A DNA stretch of 64,000 nucleotides from JAXHMB01 sp034521755 (GCA_034521755.1 JAXHMB010000001.1:434001-498000); one strand, 5' to 3'; counted from the stretch's first letter, positions 52,336 through 62,392 are shown. Translations and numbers: made by a program. Notes: generated by a model not told the origin, from the sequence alone.

Positions 52336-55176
52336 TTAGACGTCGTCGAAACTTTTAGCGTCTTCAAGACTTCGTTTCTCTTCAACAACTTCATAGTTTT
52401 CAATCACATCGCCCACCTTGATATCATTATAACCCACAATACTTAAACCGCACTCGTAGCCGGTCTGGACTTCTTTGACATCATCTTTAAATCGTTTCAG
52501 AGCATCAATTTCTCCATCATAGATCACCACTCCTTCACGAACTACCCGAACCGGGTTATTGCGTATTATTTTGCCGTCTGTTACATAACAACCGGCAATG
52601 GTTCCCACTTTAGACACCTTGAAAATCTCACGCACTTCAGCGTTACCTACCAGTTTTTCACTAATCTCAGGTGAAAGCATGCCTTCCATAGCATCCTTAA
52701 CCTCGTCTACCGCATCATAAATGACACTAAAGAGGCGAATATCAATCTCTTCCTCTTCGGCAACTTTACGTGCATTCGCAGTTGGACGAACCTGGAATCC
52801 AATGATGATACCATCGGAAGCAGATGCAAGCAGAACATCAGATTCTGTAATAGCACCCGCTCCGGTATGGATAATATTCACACTTACTTCGTCAGTACTG
52901 ATTTTTTGGAGTGCTCCTGAAAGAGCTTCGATTGAACCATCCACATCAGCTTTAATAATAATATTCAGCTCAGATACTTCTCCGAGTGCCATTCGTCTGG
53001 ATAGTTCATCAAGCGTTAGATGCTTGGTTTTTCGGAGTTCTTGCTCTCTGCGTATCTGCTGACGCTGATTGGCAATTTCTTTAGCCTTTTTCTCATCATC
53101 AGTGACAATAAGTTTATCACCGGCCTGCGGGATGTTATCAAAACCTGTCAGCTGAACAGGTTGTGAAGGCCCGGCTTCCTTAACACGATTTCCATGCTCG
53201 TCTTCCATAGCTCTTACACGACCGAAGCATGGTCCTGCAATGAAAGGATCGCCAATTTTAAGCGTTCCATTTTGTACAAGAATGTTAGAAACAACACCTT
53301 TACCTTTGTCCACGCGAGCTTCGAGTACAACGCCATCAGCCCGGCGATCAGGATTGGCTTTCAGCTCCATAAGCTCAGATTCAATAAGAACCTTATCGAG
53401 CAATTCAGGAATACCGTCACCAGTCTTAGCTGAAACTTCAGCACACTGATTAGTACCGCCGTATTCTTCTACAATAACATCATGCTCGGAGAGCTGCTGC
53501 TTAATTTTATCAGGATTAGCACCGGGCTTATCCATCTTGTTAATAGCAACAATAATGGAAACACCGGCCGCTTTAGCGTGGTTGATAGCTTCAATTGTCT
53601 GAGGCATCACTGCGTCATCGGCAGCCACTACAAGAATTACAATATCGGTAGCTTGTGCACCGCGGGAACGCATAGCTGTAAAGGCTTCGTGACCCGGAGT
53701 ATCGAGGAAAGTAATATTGCGTCCATCTTCTGTCTCAATTTCGTAAGCACCAACGTGCTGCGTAATCCCTCCGGCTTCTCCTTCGGCCACCTGTGCTTTA
53801 CGGATGTAGTCAAGCAGGGAAGTTTTACCGTGGTCAACATGACCCATTACGGTAATAATTGGAGCACGAGGCTGTAGATCTTCCGGGTCATCCTCTTCAA
53901 GCTCAATTTCCTCGATGACTTCCTCAGCATCTACAAATTCAACTTCGTAGCCAAATTCTTCAGCAACAAGCTCAATAGTACTGGCATCCAAACGCTGGTT
54001 GATGGAAACCATCATGCCAAGATTCATACAAGTTGTGATAACCTCATTGGTTTTCACATCCATGGTATCAGCCAGGTCGCTCACCGTAATGAACTCTGTT
54101 ACTTCAATTATCTCATCTTCGAGTCCTTCGAGTTCAGCCTGCAGCTGTTCCTCTTCCTCACGTTCTTCTTTTCGCTGTCGGCGTCGCTTCTGACGTTTGC
54201 TGCCCACCGTTTCGGAAGACTCCATCTTGCGCATCGTCTCTTTCAGCTTCTGCTCTACATCTTCCTCATCGATGTCCCGGCGACGACTCTTGCGTTGCTT
54301 CTTTTTCTTTTTGCTCTTCTTTTCTTTCTTCTTGCTCCTCTGCGAATCAGACTCATCATCATCCATGTCCTTTTTTCGCTTCCGCTTTTTACGGCGCTTT
54401 TGCTGAGATTCATCAACATCTACTTTACCGAGAACGCGAGTACCCTGTAGCCTGCCGGCTTTTCCACGGATGACATCCTCTTCAAAATCGTCGTCGTCGT
54501 CCTCCTCATCATCATCTTCTTCATCTACTTCCTCTTCGTCATCATCAGATTCGTCCTCCTCATACTCATCAGATTCCTCATCCTCGTCATCATCAAAATC
54601 ATCCTCTTCTTCCTCATCAGATTCAGCATCTTCCTCATCATCTGAATCTTCGTCTTCTTCTACTTCATCCTCTTGGTCTTCGTCCTCTTCAGCAGCTGTC
54701 TCTTCGGGCTCTTCTGCCTCTACTTCATCTTCTGCTTCTTCAGGTTCAACAGTTTCTGTCTCGTCCTTTTCTTCTTCTGCTGTTGCTTCCTCTTCTTCTG
54801 TTTCTGTTTCTTCTTCACTTTTCGGAACTAAGCCCTCAATTGCTTCGTCTTCTTCATCTTCTTCAGGTTCCAAAGGAAGCTCATCATCAAGAGGCTCCAG
54901 GTAGTCGTCTATAGTTACGCTTTCATTGCGGCTGGCATGGATTTGATTACGGCGACTTTCATATTCTTCACGCGCCTTAATATGTTCTTTGCTCTTTTCC
55001 TTATCAGCACCATATACCTCCTCCAGCACCTCGTACATTTCCGGAGTAACTTTGGTGTTAGGTTTATTAGCTACATCAAAACCTTCTTCTGCTAAAGCAT
55101 CAACAATTGATTGCGTTGACACATTAAATTCTGATGCAACTTTAAATAACTTTTTTGGCTTATCGTTTGGCGACAT
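52336..55176 (-). CDS. infB: translation initiation factor IF-2
   Basis: A 946-residue IF-2. An N-terminal IF2_N helix (KLFKVASEFNVSTQSIVDAL) is followed by an extended low-complexity region: 94-234 is almost entirely Glu/Asp with few other residues, and 259-340 is rich in Lys/Arg. A second IF2_N-like segment is at about 360-415. The GTPase has G1 GHVDHGKTS (445-453), DTPGHEAFTAM, and NKMD. Domains II-IV follow to the C-terminus. IF-2 brings initiator tRNA to the 30S subunit. The acidic-then-basic block is about 250 residues and far more extreme than in most IF-2 proteins. Confidence 0.96.
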   Translation of the reverse strand: MSPNDKPKKLFKVASEFNVSTQSIVDALAEEGFDVANKPNTKVTPEMYEVLEEVYGADKEKSKEHIKAREEYESRRNQIHASRNESVTIDDYLEPLDDELPLEPEEDEEDEAIEGLVPKSEEETETEEEEATAEEEKDETETVEPEEAEDEVEAEEPEETAAEEDEDQEDEVEEDEDSDDEEDAESDEEEEDDFDDDEDEESDEYEEDESDDDEEEVDEEDDDEEDDDDDFEEDVIRGKAGRLQGTRVLGKVDVDESQQKRRKKRKRKKDMDDDESDSQRSKKKEKKSKKKKKQRKSRRRDIDEEDVEQKLKETMRKMESSETVGSKRQKRRRQRKEEREEEEQLQAELEGLEDEIIEVTEFITVSDLADTMDVKTNEVITTCMNLGMMVSINQRLDASTIELVAEEFGYEVEFVDAEEVIEEIELEEDDPEDLQPRAPIITVMGHVDHGKTSLLDYIRKAQVAEGEAGGITQHVGAYEIETEDGRNITFLDTPGHEAFTAMRSRGAQATDIVILVVAADDAVMPQTIEAINHAKAAGVSIIVAINKMDKPGANPDKIKQQLSEHDVIVEEYGGTNQCAEVSAKTGDGIPELLDKVLIESELMELKANPDRRADGVVLEARVDKGKGVVSNILVQNGTLKIGDPFIAGPCFGRVRAMEDEHGNRVKEAGPSQPVQLTGFDNIPQAGDKLIVTDDEKKAKEIANQRQQIRREQELRKTKHLTLDELSRRMALGEVSELNIIIKADVDGSIEALSGALQKISTDEVSVNIIHTGAGAITESDVLLASASDGIIIGFQVRPTANARKVAEEEEIDIRLFSVIYDAVDEVKDAMEGMLSPEISEKLVGNAEVREIFKVSKVGTIAGCYVTDGKIIRNNPVRVVREGVVIYDGEIDALKRFKDDVKEVQTGYECGLSIVGYNDIKVGDVIENYEVVEEKRSLEDAKSFDDV

Positions 55177-55292
55177 ATAATAATTTAATAGTGACTCTAA
55201 ACAATCCGGTTAAAACGGATTTTCATTCATTCGTTAAGTTAGTAGCTAAAAAGGCAACCGGTCAAGTTTTTCTCAGCCGGCAGACTTACCCA

Positions 55293-56549
55293 TTATCGCT
55301 CCACATCATCGAATTCGTAAGCAATAATATCGATAATTCGATCTGCTTCTTCTTCGTTGATTTTGCCTTCCGTTCGGCGAACAATTTCTTCCTTATCAAG
55401 ATCCAACACTGCCCGTGCTGTATCACAACCAATTTCGTGAAGCAGTTCAATAACTTCTTCACCGAAATCAACTTCAAATTCTTTCAGGTCAATATCATCT
55501 TCTTCTTCAACTTCGCGATAAACATCGATTTCACACTCTGTAAGCTTTGAAGCCAGACGGATATTTACGCCTCCTTTACCAATTGCTTTGGATACTTCAT
55601 CTGCAGGAACAAGTGCTTTGGCATTTTTGCCGTCTTCACTAATCTCTACATTCAGAACTTTAGCAGGCTGTAAAGCACGCTTGATAAACTCAAATTTGTC
55701 ATCGCTGTAATTGATGACATCGATATTTTCATTCTGAAGCTCGCGAACAATAGCATGAATACGAATTCCCTTCATACCCACGCAGGCTCCAACGGGATCT
55801 ACACGCTCGTCGTGCGAGCGCACGGCTACCTTTGAACGATCACCGGGCTCACGCGCAATACGTACAAGCTCAATAATCCCGTCAAATACTTCGGGAATTT
55901 CATTTTCAAACAACCGCTCCAGAAACAGCGGTGACGTTCGGGAGATAATTACTGATGGATTGCCATTATACCGCTTTACCTCTTTTACAACAGCGCGGAT
56001 AGTGTCCCCTTTGCGATAGCGATCTTTGTAAATCTGTTCACTCTTAGGCATCACAAGCTCAACACCATTGTGATTCACCAGCATATCGCGATTTCGAATC
56101 TGATAAACATCACCCAGAACAATTTCGCCAACTCGTTCCGAGTAGTCTTCAAAGATATTGTCTTTCTCAATTTCCCGGATACGTTGTGCCAGCTGCTGAC
56201 GCGCCATCATAACCGCACGTCGGCCAAAATCCTGAATAGAGAGCTCCTGTGCATACTCATCATACAGTTCAAGGTCGGGATCGTGCTCTAATGCTTCTTC
56301 AAGAACAATTTCATTAACTTCGTCGGTAAGTTCTTCTTCCGGAACCACTTCACGAATATGAAGAATCTGGATATCACCGCGGTCAGCATTGATGATAACC
56401 TCAAACGCTTCATCATCACCATACTTTTTGCGAATCATGGTGCGGAATACATCTTCCAGAATAGACAGAAGAAGATCCTTATCCATATCCTTGTCTTTGG
56501 CGATCTCAGCAAAAGATTGAATAATTTGTTTTGAAATATCTGTTTGCAT
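55293..56549 (-). CDS. nusA: transcription termination/antitermination factor NusA
   Basis: A 418-residue NusA: N-terminal RNA polymerase-binding domain (1-125), S1 domain (about 130-200, GEIVLGDVYQIRNRDMLVNHNGVEL), and two KH domains including DPVGACVGMKGIRIHAIVRELQNE and KAIGKGGVNIRLASKL. The tail has one HhH-like segment (VIELLHEIGCDTARAVLDL) rather than the two acidic repeats of E. coli. The sequence follows rimP with 33 bases between them. It affects pausing, termination and antitermination. Confidence 0.95.
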   Translation of the reverse strand: MQTDISKQIIQSFAEIAKDKDMDKDLLLSILEDVFRTMIRKKYGDDEAFEVIINADRGDIQILHIREVVPEEELTDEVNEIVLEEALEHDPDLELYDEYAQELSIQDFGRRAVMMARQQLAQRIREIEKDNIFEDYSERVGEIVLGDVYQIRNRDMLVNHNGVELVMPKSEQIYKDRYRKGDTIRAVVKEVKRYNGNPSVIISRTSPLFLERLFENEIPEVFDGIIELVRIAREPGDRSKVAVRSHDERVDPVGACVGMKGIRIHAIVRELQNENIDVINYSDDKFEFIKRALQPAKVLNVEISEDGKNAKALVPADEVSKAIGKGGVNIRLASKLTECEIDVYREVEEEDDIDLKEFEVDFGEEVIELLHEIGCDTARAVLDLDKEEIVRRTEGKINEEEADRIIDIIAYEFDDVER

Positions 56550-56582
56550 CAGTTTTACTCCTTTCGGCTTAACTTTACATTC

Positions 56583-57044
56583 TTACTTTAAAGACGGAAT
56601 CACTTTGGCCTCTACAAGGTGATCAAAAGCAATAGTCTTGTATGACCCATCTTCGGTTTCAAGTTTAATTTCATTTTCAGCAACTTCTTTGAGTACACCT
56701 TCAACCTTCAGGTATTCTCCGTTGTCTTTGAACTTAATTCGTGCTTTTCGTCCTTTATTCTTGGGATATTGTCGCTTATCTGACAGCGGCCGCGTAACTC
56801 CCGGCGATGACACATTTAAACGATATCCGCCGCTAAAAATGTCATGGGCATCCATCAGAAAACTCAGCTCATTACTCAGCTTTGCACATTCATCCATATT
56901 TACACCTCGGTCTTCAGCATCAACATAGACCCAAACCACGGGCTGATTGCTGCCTTTAATCTCAACATCAATAAGAAAGAAATCGGTATCTGAAAGAACC
57001 GATTCCGCCAATTCTGAAATCTTTTCTATTACTTTATTTTGCAC
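56583..57044 (-). CDS. rimP: ribosome maturation factor RimP
   Basis: The chosen GTG start at 57044 gives 154 residues, the usual length: VQNKVIEKISELAESVL. An upstream GTG at 57095 would add 17 residues, but it lies inside a terminator-like hairpin and reads into the T run, so it is rejected. Landmarks are FFLIDVEIKGSNQPVVWVYVD, the conserved YRLNVSSPGVTRPL, and FDHLVEAKVIPSL at the end. RimP is needed for 30S maturation. It heads the operon with nusA and infB, and a leader hairpin precedes it. Confidence 0.88.
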   Translation of the reverse strand: MQNKVIEKISELAESVLSDTDFFLIDVEIKGSNQPVVWVYVDAEDRGVNMDECAKLSNELSFLMDAHDIFSGGYRLNVSSPGVTRPLSDKRQYPKNKGRKARIKFKDNGEYLKVEGVLKEVAENEIKLETEDGSYKTIAFDHLVEAKVIPSLK

Positions 57045-57065
57045 GATTTTCTTATTTACAGGTAC

Positions 57066-57097
57066 AAAAAAAAGTGAGGACCTTTCGGCGCTCACTT
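57066..57097 (-). terminator. leader hairpin with T run upstream of rimP
   Basis: On the minus strand AAGTGAG and CTCACTT form a seven-pair stem with a twelve-base loop that can itself pair at CC/GG. Eight T residues follow. It ends 22 bases before the chosen rimP start codon, with no gene before it on this strand, so it acts within the leader. This is the shape of an intrinsic terminator used as an attenuator. In other bacteria the rimP-nusA leader is subject to NusA feedback. Confidence 0.7.
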
Positions 57098-57275
57098 AAT
57101 CGAATCAAAGATACCGCTAATCGTGCTAAAATACAACCTTGGCAGGAGCTTTAATTCACTCCCCTCCTATAGGTATAAAATAGGTGCGGCATATAATTTT
57201 TAAAAATTTTCATAAATATTGTATAGTTGCTTTACTATACTGTTTAGCAAATTCCATTCAAATCAACATTGCCTT

Positions 57276-60083
57276 ATGAAATATTTCAACCGTCTCTTAA
57301 CCATCATATTCATTCTGGGTTTTACCTACACAGGATTGGCCCAAGACATACCGCCGACCAGTGCTGATGACCGAGAAGCTTCCATTGAGCATCGGCATGA
57401 AATGCGACAGCAATCTATTTTTAAAGATTATCCGGTTCGCAATGTAGGCCCTGTAGTAATGAGTGCCCGCGTTACAGACATCGCTGTTTATGACAATCCC
57501 AGAAACTTTTTGGTAGCCTATGCTTCGGGCGGTGTATTCAAAACAAATAACAGCGGCAACACTTTAGAGCCCATTTTTGATAATCAGGGAGCCCTTACAG
57601 TTGGAGACATAGCTATTTCTAATGCAGACAAGAATATAATATGGGTCGGTACCGGTGAAAATAACAGCAGCCGTTCGAGTTACGCGGGAACCGGCATTTA
57701 CAAAAGTACGGACAATGGAAAAAGCTGGTCTCATATGGGACTAACCGGAACTCAGCATATCGGGCGCATCATCACGCACCCAACCGATCCTCAAACAGCC
57801 TGGGCAGCAAGCCAGGGGCCGTTATACTCCATGAATGATGCACGAGGCGTGTACAAGACTACTGATGGCGGACAAACATGGAATCGCACACTTACCCCTG
57901 CCGACAGTACCGGGGTGATTGATTTAGTTGCTCATCCTGATAATCCCGAGATTATGTGGGCCAGCACCTGGCAGCGTTTTCGACAGGCATGGAATTTCAA
58001 AGAAGGCGGTGAAGGCTCGGCCATTTATAAATCAACCGACGGTGGAGAAACCTGGCAAAAATCAGTTAACGGCTTCCCCCAAGGCGAATACGTAGGACGT
58101 ATTGGCCTGGATGTGAGTCATTCAAATCCGGATATCCTGTACGCTTTCCTGGACAACCAGTATGAAACAAAGACCAAGCGTGAAGAAGCAGATAGCGACC
58201 AGCTCACCCAGAATGATTTTATAGATATGAATGAGAAGGAGTTTCTCAACCTGGAGGACAAAAAATTAGAGCAATACCTTAGATCAAATCGTTTCCCCGA
58301 GAAGTATACCGCTGCCAAAGTTAAGCTGGATGTTAAAGAAGGCAAATATGACCCCAAAGCATTATCCGATTATCTGGGTGATGCCAACGCCGCTCTTTTT
58401 GATACCGACATCAACGGTGCAGAGGTTTATAAATCAACCGACGGTGGCGCCTCATGGAAAAAAGTTCAAAACTACGCCCTGGACAATGTGATTTTCACCT
58501 ATGGATATTATTTCGGAGAAATCAGAGTAGATCCCACTAATTCCGATGTGGTTTACATTATGGGCGTTCCCGCACTGAAATCAACCGATGGCGGACAAAC
58601 ATGGAAACCCATTGCAGAAAATCAATCTGTTCACGTTGACCATCACGCCATGTGGATTGACCCCGATGATTCTGAGCATATTCTATTGGGTAACGACGGC
58701 GGGCTCTATGAAAGTCATGATGGCGCTGAAAACTTTATTCACCATAATTCTGCTCCGGTTGGTCAATTTTATACCGTTGAAGTGGATATGGAGGAACCCT
58801 ACAATATTTATGGAGGACTGCAGGATAATGGCGTATTTACCGGTTCTTCTCAAGGTAGCTGGGATAATGGAAGAGAATGGGAGCGATTGTTTGGCGGCGA
58901 CGGAATGCATGTTCAGGTTGACCCTCGCAACAGCGATATCATTTACACCGGTTTCCAGTTTGGTAACTACTACCGTATTAACCAGGGAGACAACAGCACC
59001 ACCTCCATTACGCCTAGCCACGAAGTTGGTGAAGACCGTTACAGATATAATTGGAACACTCCCGTTGAAATGAGCAATCACAATCCTGACATCATCTATT
59101 TTGGTTCACAGAAAATGAACCGGAGCTTTGACCGGGGTGAAAACTGGGAAACTATCAGTCCGGACCTATCCAACAACCTGCCACAAGGCAACGTCCCCTA
59201 CTCTACCATCACTACTATTTCTGAGTCCCCTCTCGACTTTAACGTGATTTGGGCCGGTACTGATGACGGCAACGTGCAGGTGACACAAGATGGCGGTACT
59301 ACATGGACCAATGTTTCAGAAAATCTGCCCGACAGACGTTGGGTCAGTGAAGTTCACGCTTCCGAGCATGATCCTTCGGTAGCTTATGTATCCCTGAATG
59401 GGTATCGCTATGATGAATTTAAGACCTATGTTTATAAAACCACCAACTTCGGTAAAACATGGACTTCAGTAAAAGGCAACCTGCCGGAAGATGTTACCAA
59501 TATCATTATTGAAGATCCTGAAATTCCGGGTATGCTGTATGCGGGCCTTGATCACGGGACGTTTGTAAGCTTTGATGATGGCAATGAATGGCATCTGCTT
59601 AACGGAATTCCCAATGCTGCTTCCTATTCAATGATTGTGCATCCGCGCGACCTCGAACTTGTGGTGGGCACCCATGGACGCAGTATTTACGTTGCTGACC
59701 TGAAACCACTCCACAAGGTAGCCAAGAGCGATAATAAGTCACTGGTTATTGCAGATTATCCCGCTTCCATACGTCACTCAGACCGTTGGGGACAACAATC
59801 CGTTGAATATCGCGACCCATACATGCCAAGTACCCAATGGATTTACTGGCTGGATGATGAAAATGCTTCTGATGAGGAAGTTACCGTTACCATCAAAAGC
59901 AAAGACGGCAAAACCATTACCAGTTTTACCGACGAAGGCAGTCATGGCTTCAATACCGTTAACTGGAATCTGAAGATCAATGACAAAGAAGGCGAAGATG
60001 CTAAATTCATTGAGAAAGGTTCCTACAAAGCAATCTTTAAAAAAGGAAACACTACGGATGAAGTTTCATTTGAAGTCAAGTAA
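57276..60083 (+). CDS. sortilin/VPS10-like secreted beta-propeller protein
   Basis: The first 19 codons of the open frame from 57219 lack a signal. Met at 57276 gives MKYFNRLLTIIFILGFTYT then LAQ, a classical signal peptide, so it was chosen. The mature protein, about 910 residues, has many repeats of the form GIYKSTDNGKSWSHMG, GVYKTTDGGQTWNRTL, and SAIYKSTDGGETWQKS. These are Asp-box blades of the sortilin/VPS10 and BNR type, likely forming two propellers. The end carries a beta-sandwich-like region (VTVTIKSKDGKTITSFTDEG). Such proteins are common in Bacteroidota, annotated as glycosyl hydrolase or sortilin-like, and their ligands are mostly unknown. The last residues overlap the next gene's start. 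Confidence 0.87.
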   Translation: MKYFNRLLTIIFILGFTYTGLAQDIPPTSADDREASIEHRHEMRQQSIFKDYPVRNVGPVVMSARVTDIAVYDNPRNFLVAYASGGVFKTNNSGNTLEPIFDNQGALTVGDIAISNADKNIIWVGTGENNSSRSSYAGTGIYKSTDNGKSWSHMGLTGTQHIGRIITHPTDPQTAWAASQGPLYSMNDARGVYKTTDGGQTWNRTLTPADSTGVIDLVAHPDNPEIMWASTWQRFRQAWNFKEGGEGSAIYKSTDGGETWQKSVNGFPQGEYVGRIGLDVSHSNPDILYAFLDNQYETKTKREEADSDQLTQNDFIDMNEKEFLNLEDKKLEQYLRSNRFPEKYTAAKVKLDVKEGKYDPKALSDYLGDANAALFDTDINGAEVYKSTDGGASWKKVQNYALDNVIFTYGYYFGEIRVDPTNSDVVYIMGVPALKSTDGGQTWKPIAENQSVHVDHHAMWIDPDDSEHILLGNDGGLYESHDGAENFIHHNSAPVGQFYTVEVDMEEPYNIYGGLQDNGVFTGSSQGSWDNGREWERLFGGDGMHVQVDPRNSDIIYTGFQFGNYYRINQGDNSTTSITPSHEVGEDRYRYNWNTPVEMSNHNPDIIYFGSQKMNRSFDRGENWETISPDLSNNLPQGNVPYSTITTISESPLDFNVIWAGTDDGNVQVTQDGGTTWTNVSENLPDRRWVSEVHASEHDPSVAYVSLNGYRYDEFKTYVYKTTNFGKTWTSVKGNLPEDVTNIIIEDPEIPGMLYAGLDHGTFVSFDDGNEWHLLNGIPNAASYSMIVHPRDLELVVGTHGRSIYVADLKPLHKVAKSDNKSLVIADYPASIRHSDRWGQQSVEYRDPYMPSTQWIYWLDDENASDEEVTVTIKSKDGKTITSFTDEGSHGFNTVNWNLKINDKEGEDAKFIEKGSYKAIFKKGNTTDEVSFEVK

Positions 60084-60552
60084 AAAGAGCCTTCTTATCG
60101 GTATAGCAGCCCTGCTGATTGTTTCAGCAGGCTGCTCCGATAAAAAGGAACAACCAACTCAAAGAAAAGGACGAACAGTTGATTACACCGAAGAGGTGAC
60201 CTTCTTTGATACCGCAGGCGACAGTATTACCACTATTCAAGCTGCCGTGGCCGATGACCAAAGCGAGCGAAGCCAAGGATTAATGGATGTAAATGAGCTG
60301 CCCCAAGATCACGGCATGCTCTTTATCTTTGAAGAGCAACGACCGCTCGGTTTTTGGATGGCCAATACACCCCTCTCGCTGGATATCATTTTTGTAAACC
60401 AGGATAAGGAGATCGTTCGTATTCATCAGAACACTCAGCCCTTTGCAGAAAAGAATTTTACTTCCGGGAAGCCTGCCATTTATGTGGTAGAAATCAATGC
60501 AGGTTTTTGCCTAAGCCACGATATTCAGGAAGGAATGCGTATTGATTTTTAA
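60058..60552 (+). CDS. DUF192 lipoprotein
   Basis: Translation likely starts at Met 60058 (MKFHLKSSKKSLLIG), giving 164 residues with lipobox VSAGC (Cys26). An earlier Met at 59980 would put 78 more bases into the sortilin gene. The DUF192 core contains DQSERSQGLMDV, GMLFIFEEQRPLGFWMANTPLSLDIIFVN and AIYVVEINAGFC. The start overlaps the end of the sortilin gene by 26 bases. DUF192 proteins are small periplasmic or membrane-anchored proteins of unknown role. Its stop overlaps that of fbp on the other strand. Confidence 0.83.
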   Translation: MKFHLKSSKKSLLIGIAALLIVSAGCSDKKEQPTQRKGRTVDYTEEVTFFDTAGDSITTIQAAVADDQSERSQGLMDVNELPQDHGMLFIFEEQRPLGFWMANTPLSLDIIFVNQDKEIVRIHQNTQPFAEKNFTSGKPAIYVVEINAGFCLSHDIQEGMRIDF

Positions 60553-61580
60553 GCCTTTACAGGCTCGTCAGCATATTCATTCAGCAGCTCTTTAACTTTT
60601 GATACATTCTGTTTTGAGCCAATATAGATAGGTGTTCGCTGGTGAATAGCTTTGGGTTCAACTTCCAAAATTCTCCCTTTCCCGGTGATAGCCATTCCCC
60701 CTGCTTCCTCAATAATCATACTCAGCGGATTACATTCATACATCAACCGAAGCTTTCCATTCGGATATTTTTGGCTGTCCGGATAAATAAATATCCCCCC
60801 TTTCAAAAGTGTACGATGTACGTCTGCCACCATGGAACCTATATAGCGCGCAGAGTACGGGCGATTGGTTTCCTCATCTACCTCCTGGCAGTACTTCACA
60901 TACTTCTTTAATCCTTCGGGCCAAGACTTGTAGTTGCCTTCATTGACGCTGTATATCATGCCGTGATCGGGAATCTGAATATTATCTTCGCAAAGAATAA
61001 ACTCACCGATACTTGGGTCCAGCGTAAAAACACTTACTCCTGCCCCGGTGGTATAAACAAGAATGGTACTTGAGCCGTACAGCACATACCCCGAAGCCAC
61101 CTGTTTGGTACCGGGCTGAAGAGCGTCAGCTTCACTGAGCGGATCTTCCTTATGTCCTTTCCGCATATATATAGAAAAGATACTTCCAATAGAAACATTT
61201 ACATCAATATTCGAGGAACCATCCAACGGATCCATATATACAATATATTTGCCGCCATCCGTATCCAGTTCTACAATGCCGTCGTTCTCTTCAGAAATAA
61301 CCATGCAGGTAATATCAGAACGGTTTAGAGCCGAGATAAGCTGCTTGTCTGCAAATAAATCCAGCTTTTTTACTGTTTCGCCGTGTACATTCGTAGAACC
61401 ATCTTCTCCCAGGATATTCGTAATACCGGCTTTGTTAACTTCCCTGGAAATAATTTTCGCTGCCAGTCCTATATCTCTCAACAGCTGGGAAAGCTCACCC
61501 GTAGCTCCCGGAAACTTGTTTTGGGTATGAATAATATATTCTTCAAGCGTGATTAGCCGGTTACTCTTGCGTTCCACCAT
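60549..61580 (-). CDS. fbp: fructose-1,6-bisphosphatase class I
   Basis: A 343-residue enzyme. Metal and substrate residues are clear: VISEENDGIVE, YIVYMDPLDGSSNIDVNVSIGSIFSIY, and the C-terminal GKLRLMYECNPLSMIIEEAGGMA. It hydrolyses fructose 1,6-bisphosphate to fructose 6-phosphate, the regulated step in gluconeogenesis. Length and order match the class I family. No AMP-site judgement is made from sequence. It is convergent with the DUF192 gene. Confidence 0.95.
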   Translation of the reverse strand: MVERKSNRLITLEEYIIHTQNKFPGATGELSQLLRDIGLAAKIISREVNKAGITNILGEDGSTNVHGETVKKLDLFADKQLISALNRSDITCMVISEENDGIVELDTDGGKYIVYMDPLDGSSNIDVNVSIGSIFSIYMRKGHKEDPLSEADALQPGTKQVASGYVLYGSSTILVYTTGAGVSVFTLDPSIGEFILCEDNIQIPDHGMIYSVNEGNYKSWPEGLKKYVKYCQEVDEETNRPYSARYIGSMVADVHRTLLKGGIFIYPDSQKYPNGKLRLMYECNPLSMIIEEAGGMAITGKGRILEVEPKAIHQRTPIYIGSKQNVSKVKELLNEYADEPVKA

Positions 61581-61647
61581 TCCTGAAAATTATTGAATTA
61601 GCTTATTAATTTGACAAAATATACAAAAGTCTGCTTTTGGAATCTTC

Positions 61648-62238
61648 CTAAACTCTAAATGAATGATAAACTTCCTCAGCCTTATGTTTTAGCTCTTCGA
61701 GCGTACCATTATTTCGGATAATAATGTCGGCCTGATCGGTCAAGGCTTTAAAATTTTGCTGTTTGTTAATCCTGTCTATCACCTTCTGTCGGTCTACCTC
61801 ATCCCGTTCTGCCACTCTTTCAACTCGTTTTTCCCGGTCACTGAGCACCAGTACAATTTTATCGAGGTTACGAGGACGCAAATTCTGAAGCAGCAATGCC
61901 GCTTCGTAAACAAACACTTTTACACCTTCGGCTTCTGCTTTTTCCATCACCTTTTCGGAGGCTCCGGGAATAGCCGGATGCACAATATCATTCAGCTCTT
62001 CTACCCGGCCTTGAGCAAAAGCTTCATCTGCCAAATGTTGGCGGTTAAGTGTGCCGTCTTCGTGGTATGATTCTTCACCAAAGGTGTTAATGATCTGCTG
62101 TTTTATATCGGCATCGCTTACCATTATTTCTTTTGCAAGATTATCAGCGTTAAGTATATATGCACCAAGGGATTGCCATATATTACATACGGTTGTCTTG
62201 CCACTGCCTATCCCGCCGGTTATACCTATTTTTATCAT
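61648..62238 (-). CDS. coaE: dephospho-CoA kinase
   Basis: A 196-residue P-loop kinase. It begins IKIGITGGIGSGKTTV with the P-loop at 8-15, followed by LGAYILNADNLAKEIM and the lid/substrate region HPAIPGASEKVME, and FVYEAALLLQNLRPRNLDKIVLV near 110-130. It phosphorylates dephospho-CoA in the last step of CoA synthesis. It lies 67 bases upstream of fbp on the same strand and may be co-transcribed with it. Confidence 0.94.
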   Translation of the reverse strand: MIKIGITGGIGSGKTTVCNIWQSLGAYILNADNLAKEIMVSDADIKQQIINTFGEESYHEDGTLNRQHLADEAFAQGRVEELNDIVHPAIPGASEKVMEKAEAEGVKVFVYEAALLLQNLRPRNLDKIVLVLSDREKRVERVAERDEVDRQKVIDRINKQQNFKALTDQADIIIRNNGTLEELKHKAEEVYHSFRV

Positions 62239-62392
62239 GGTTTTTATTTAATATTCGTTCATGTTTCAACTTTGCTACGCCACGCTCAACATGACGAGCT
62301 TTAGTAATTTTGAATAAAAAATTATGACTTTATCCTGAATGAATTTAATTGAAGAAGGGCTCTCCTTCAAAAACTTAATAGGAATTAAATCT

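Noticed and set aside
54470..54904. Open frame encoding nearly pure serine on the plus strand
   Set aside because: It is the antisense of the acidic Glu/Asp tract in infB; GAA/GAT-rich codons read in reverse give TCN/AGN serine codons.
57219..57275. Upstream start of the sortilin-like gene
   Set aside because: The first 19 residues do not resemble a signal peptide, while the Met at 57276 begins a classical one.
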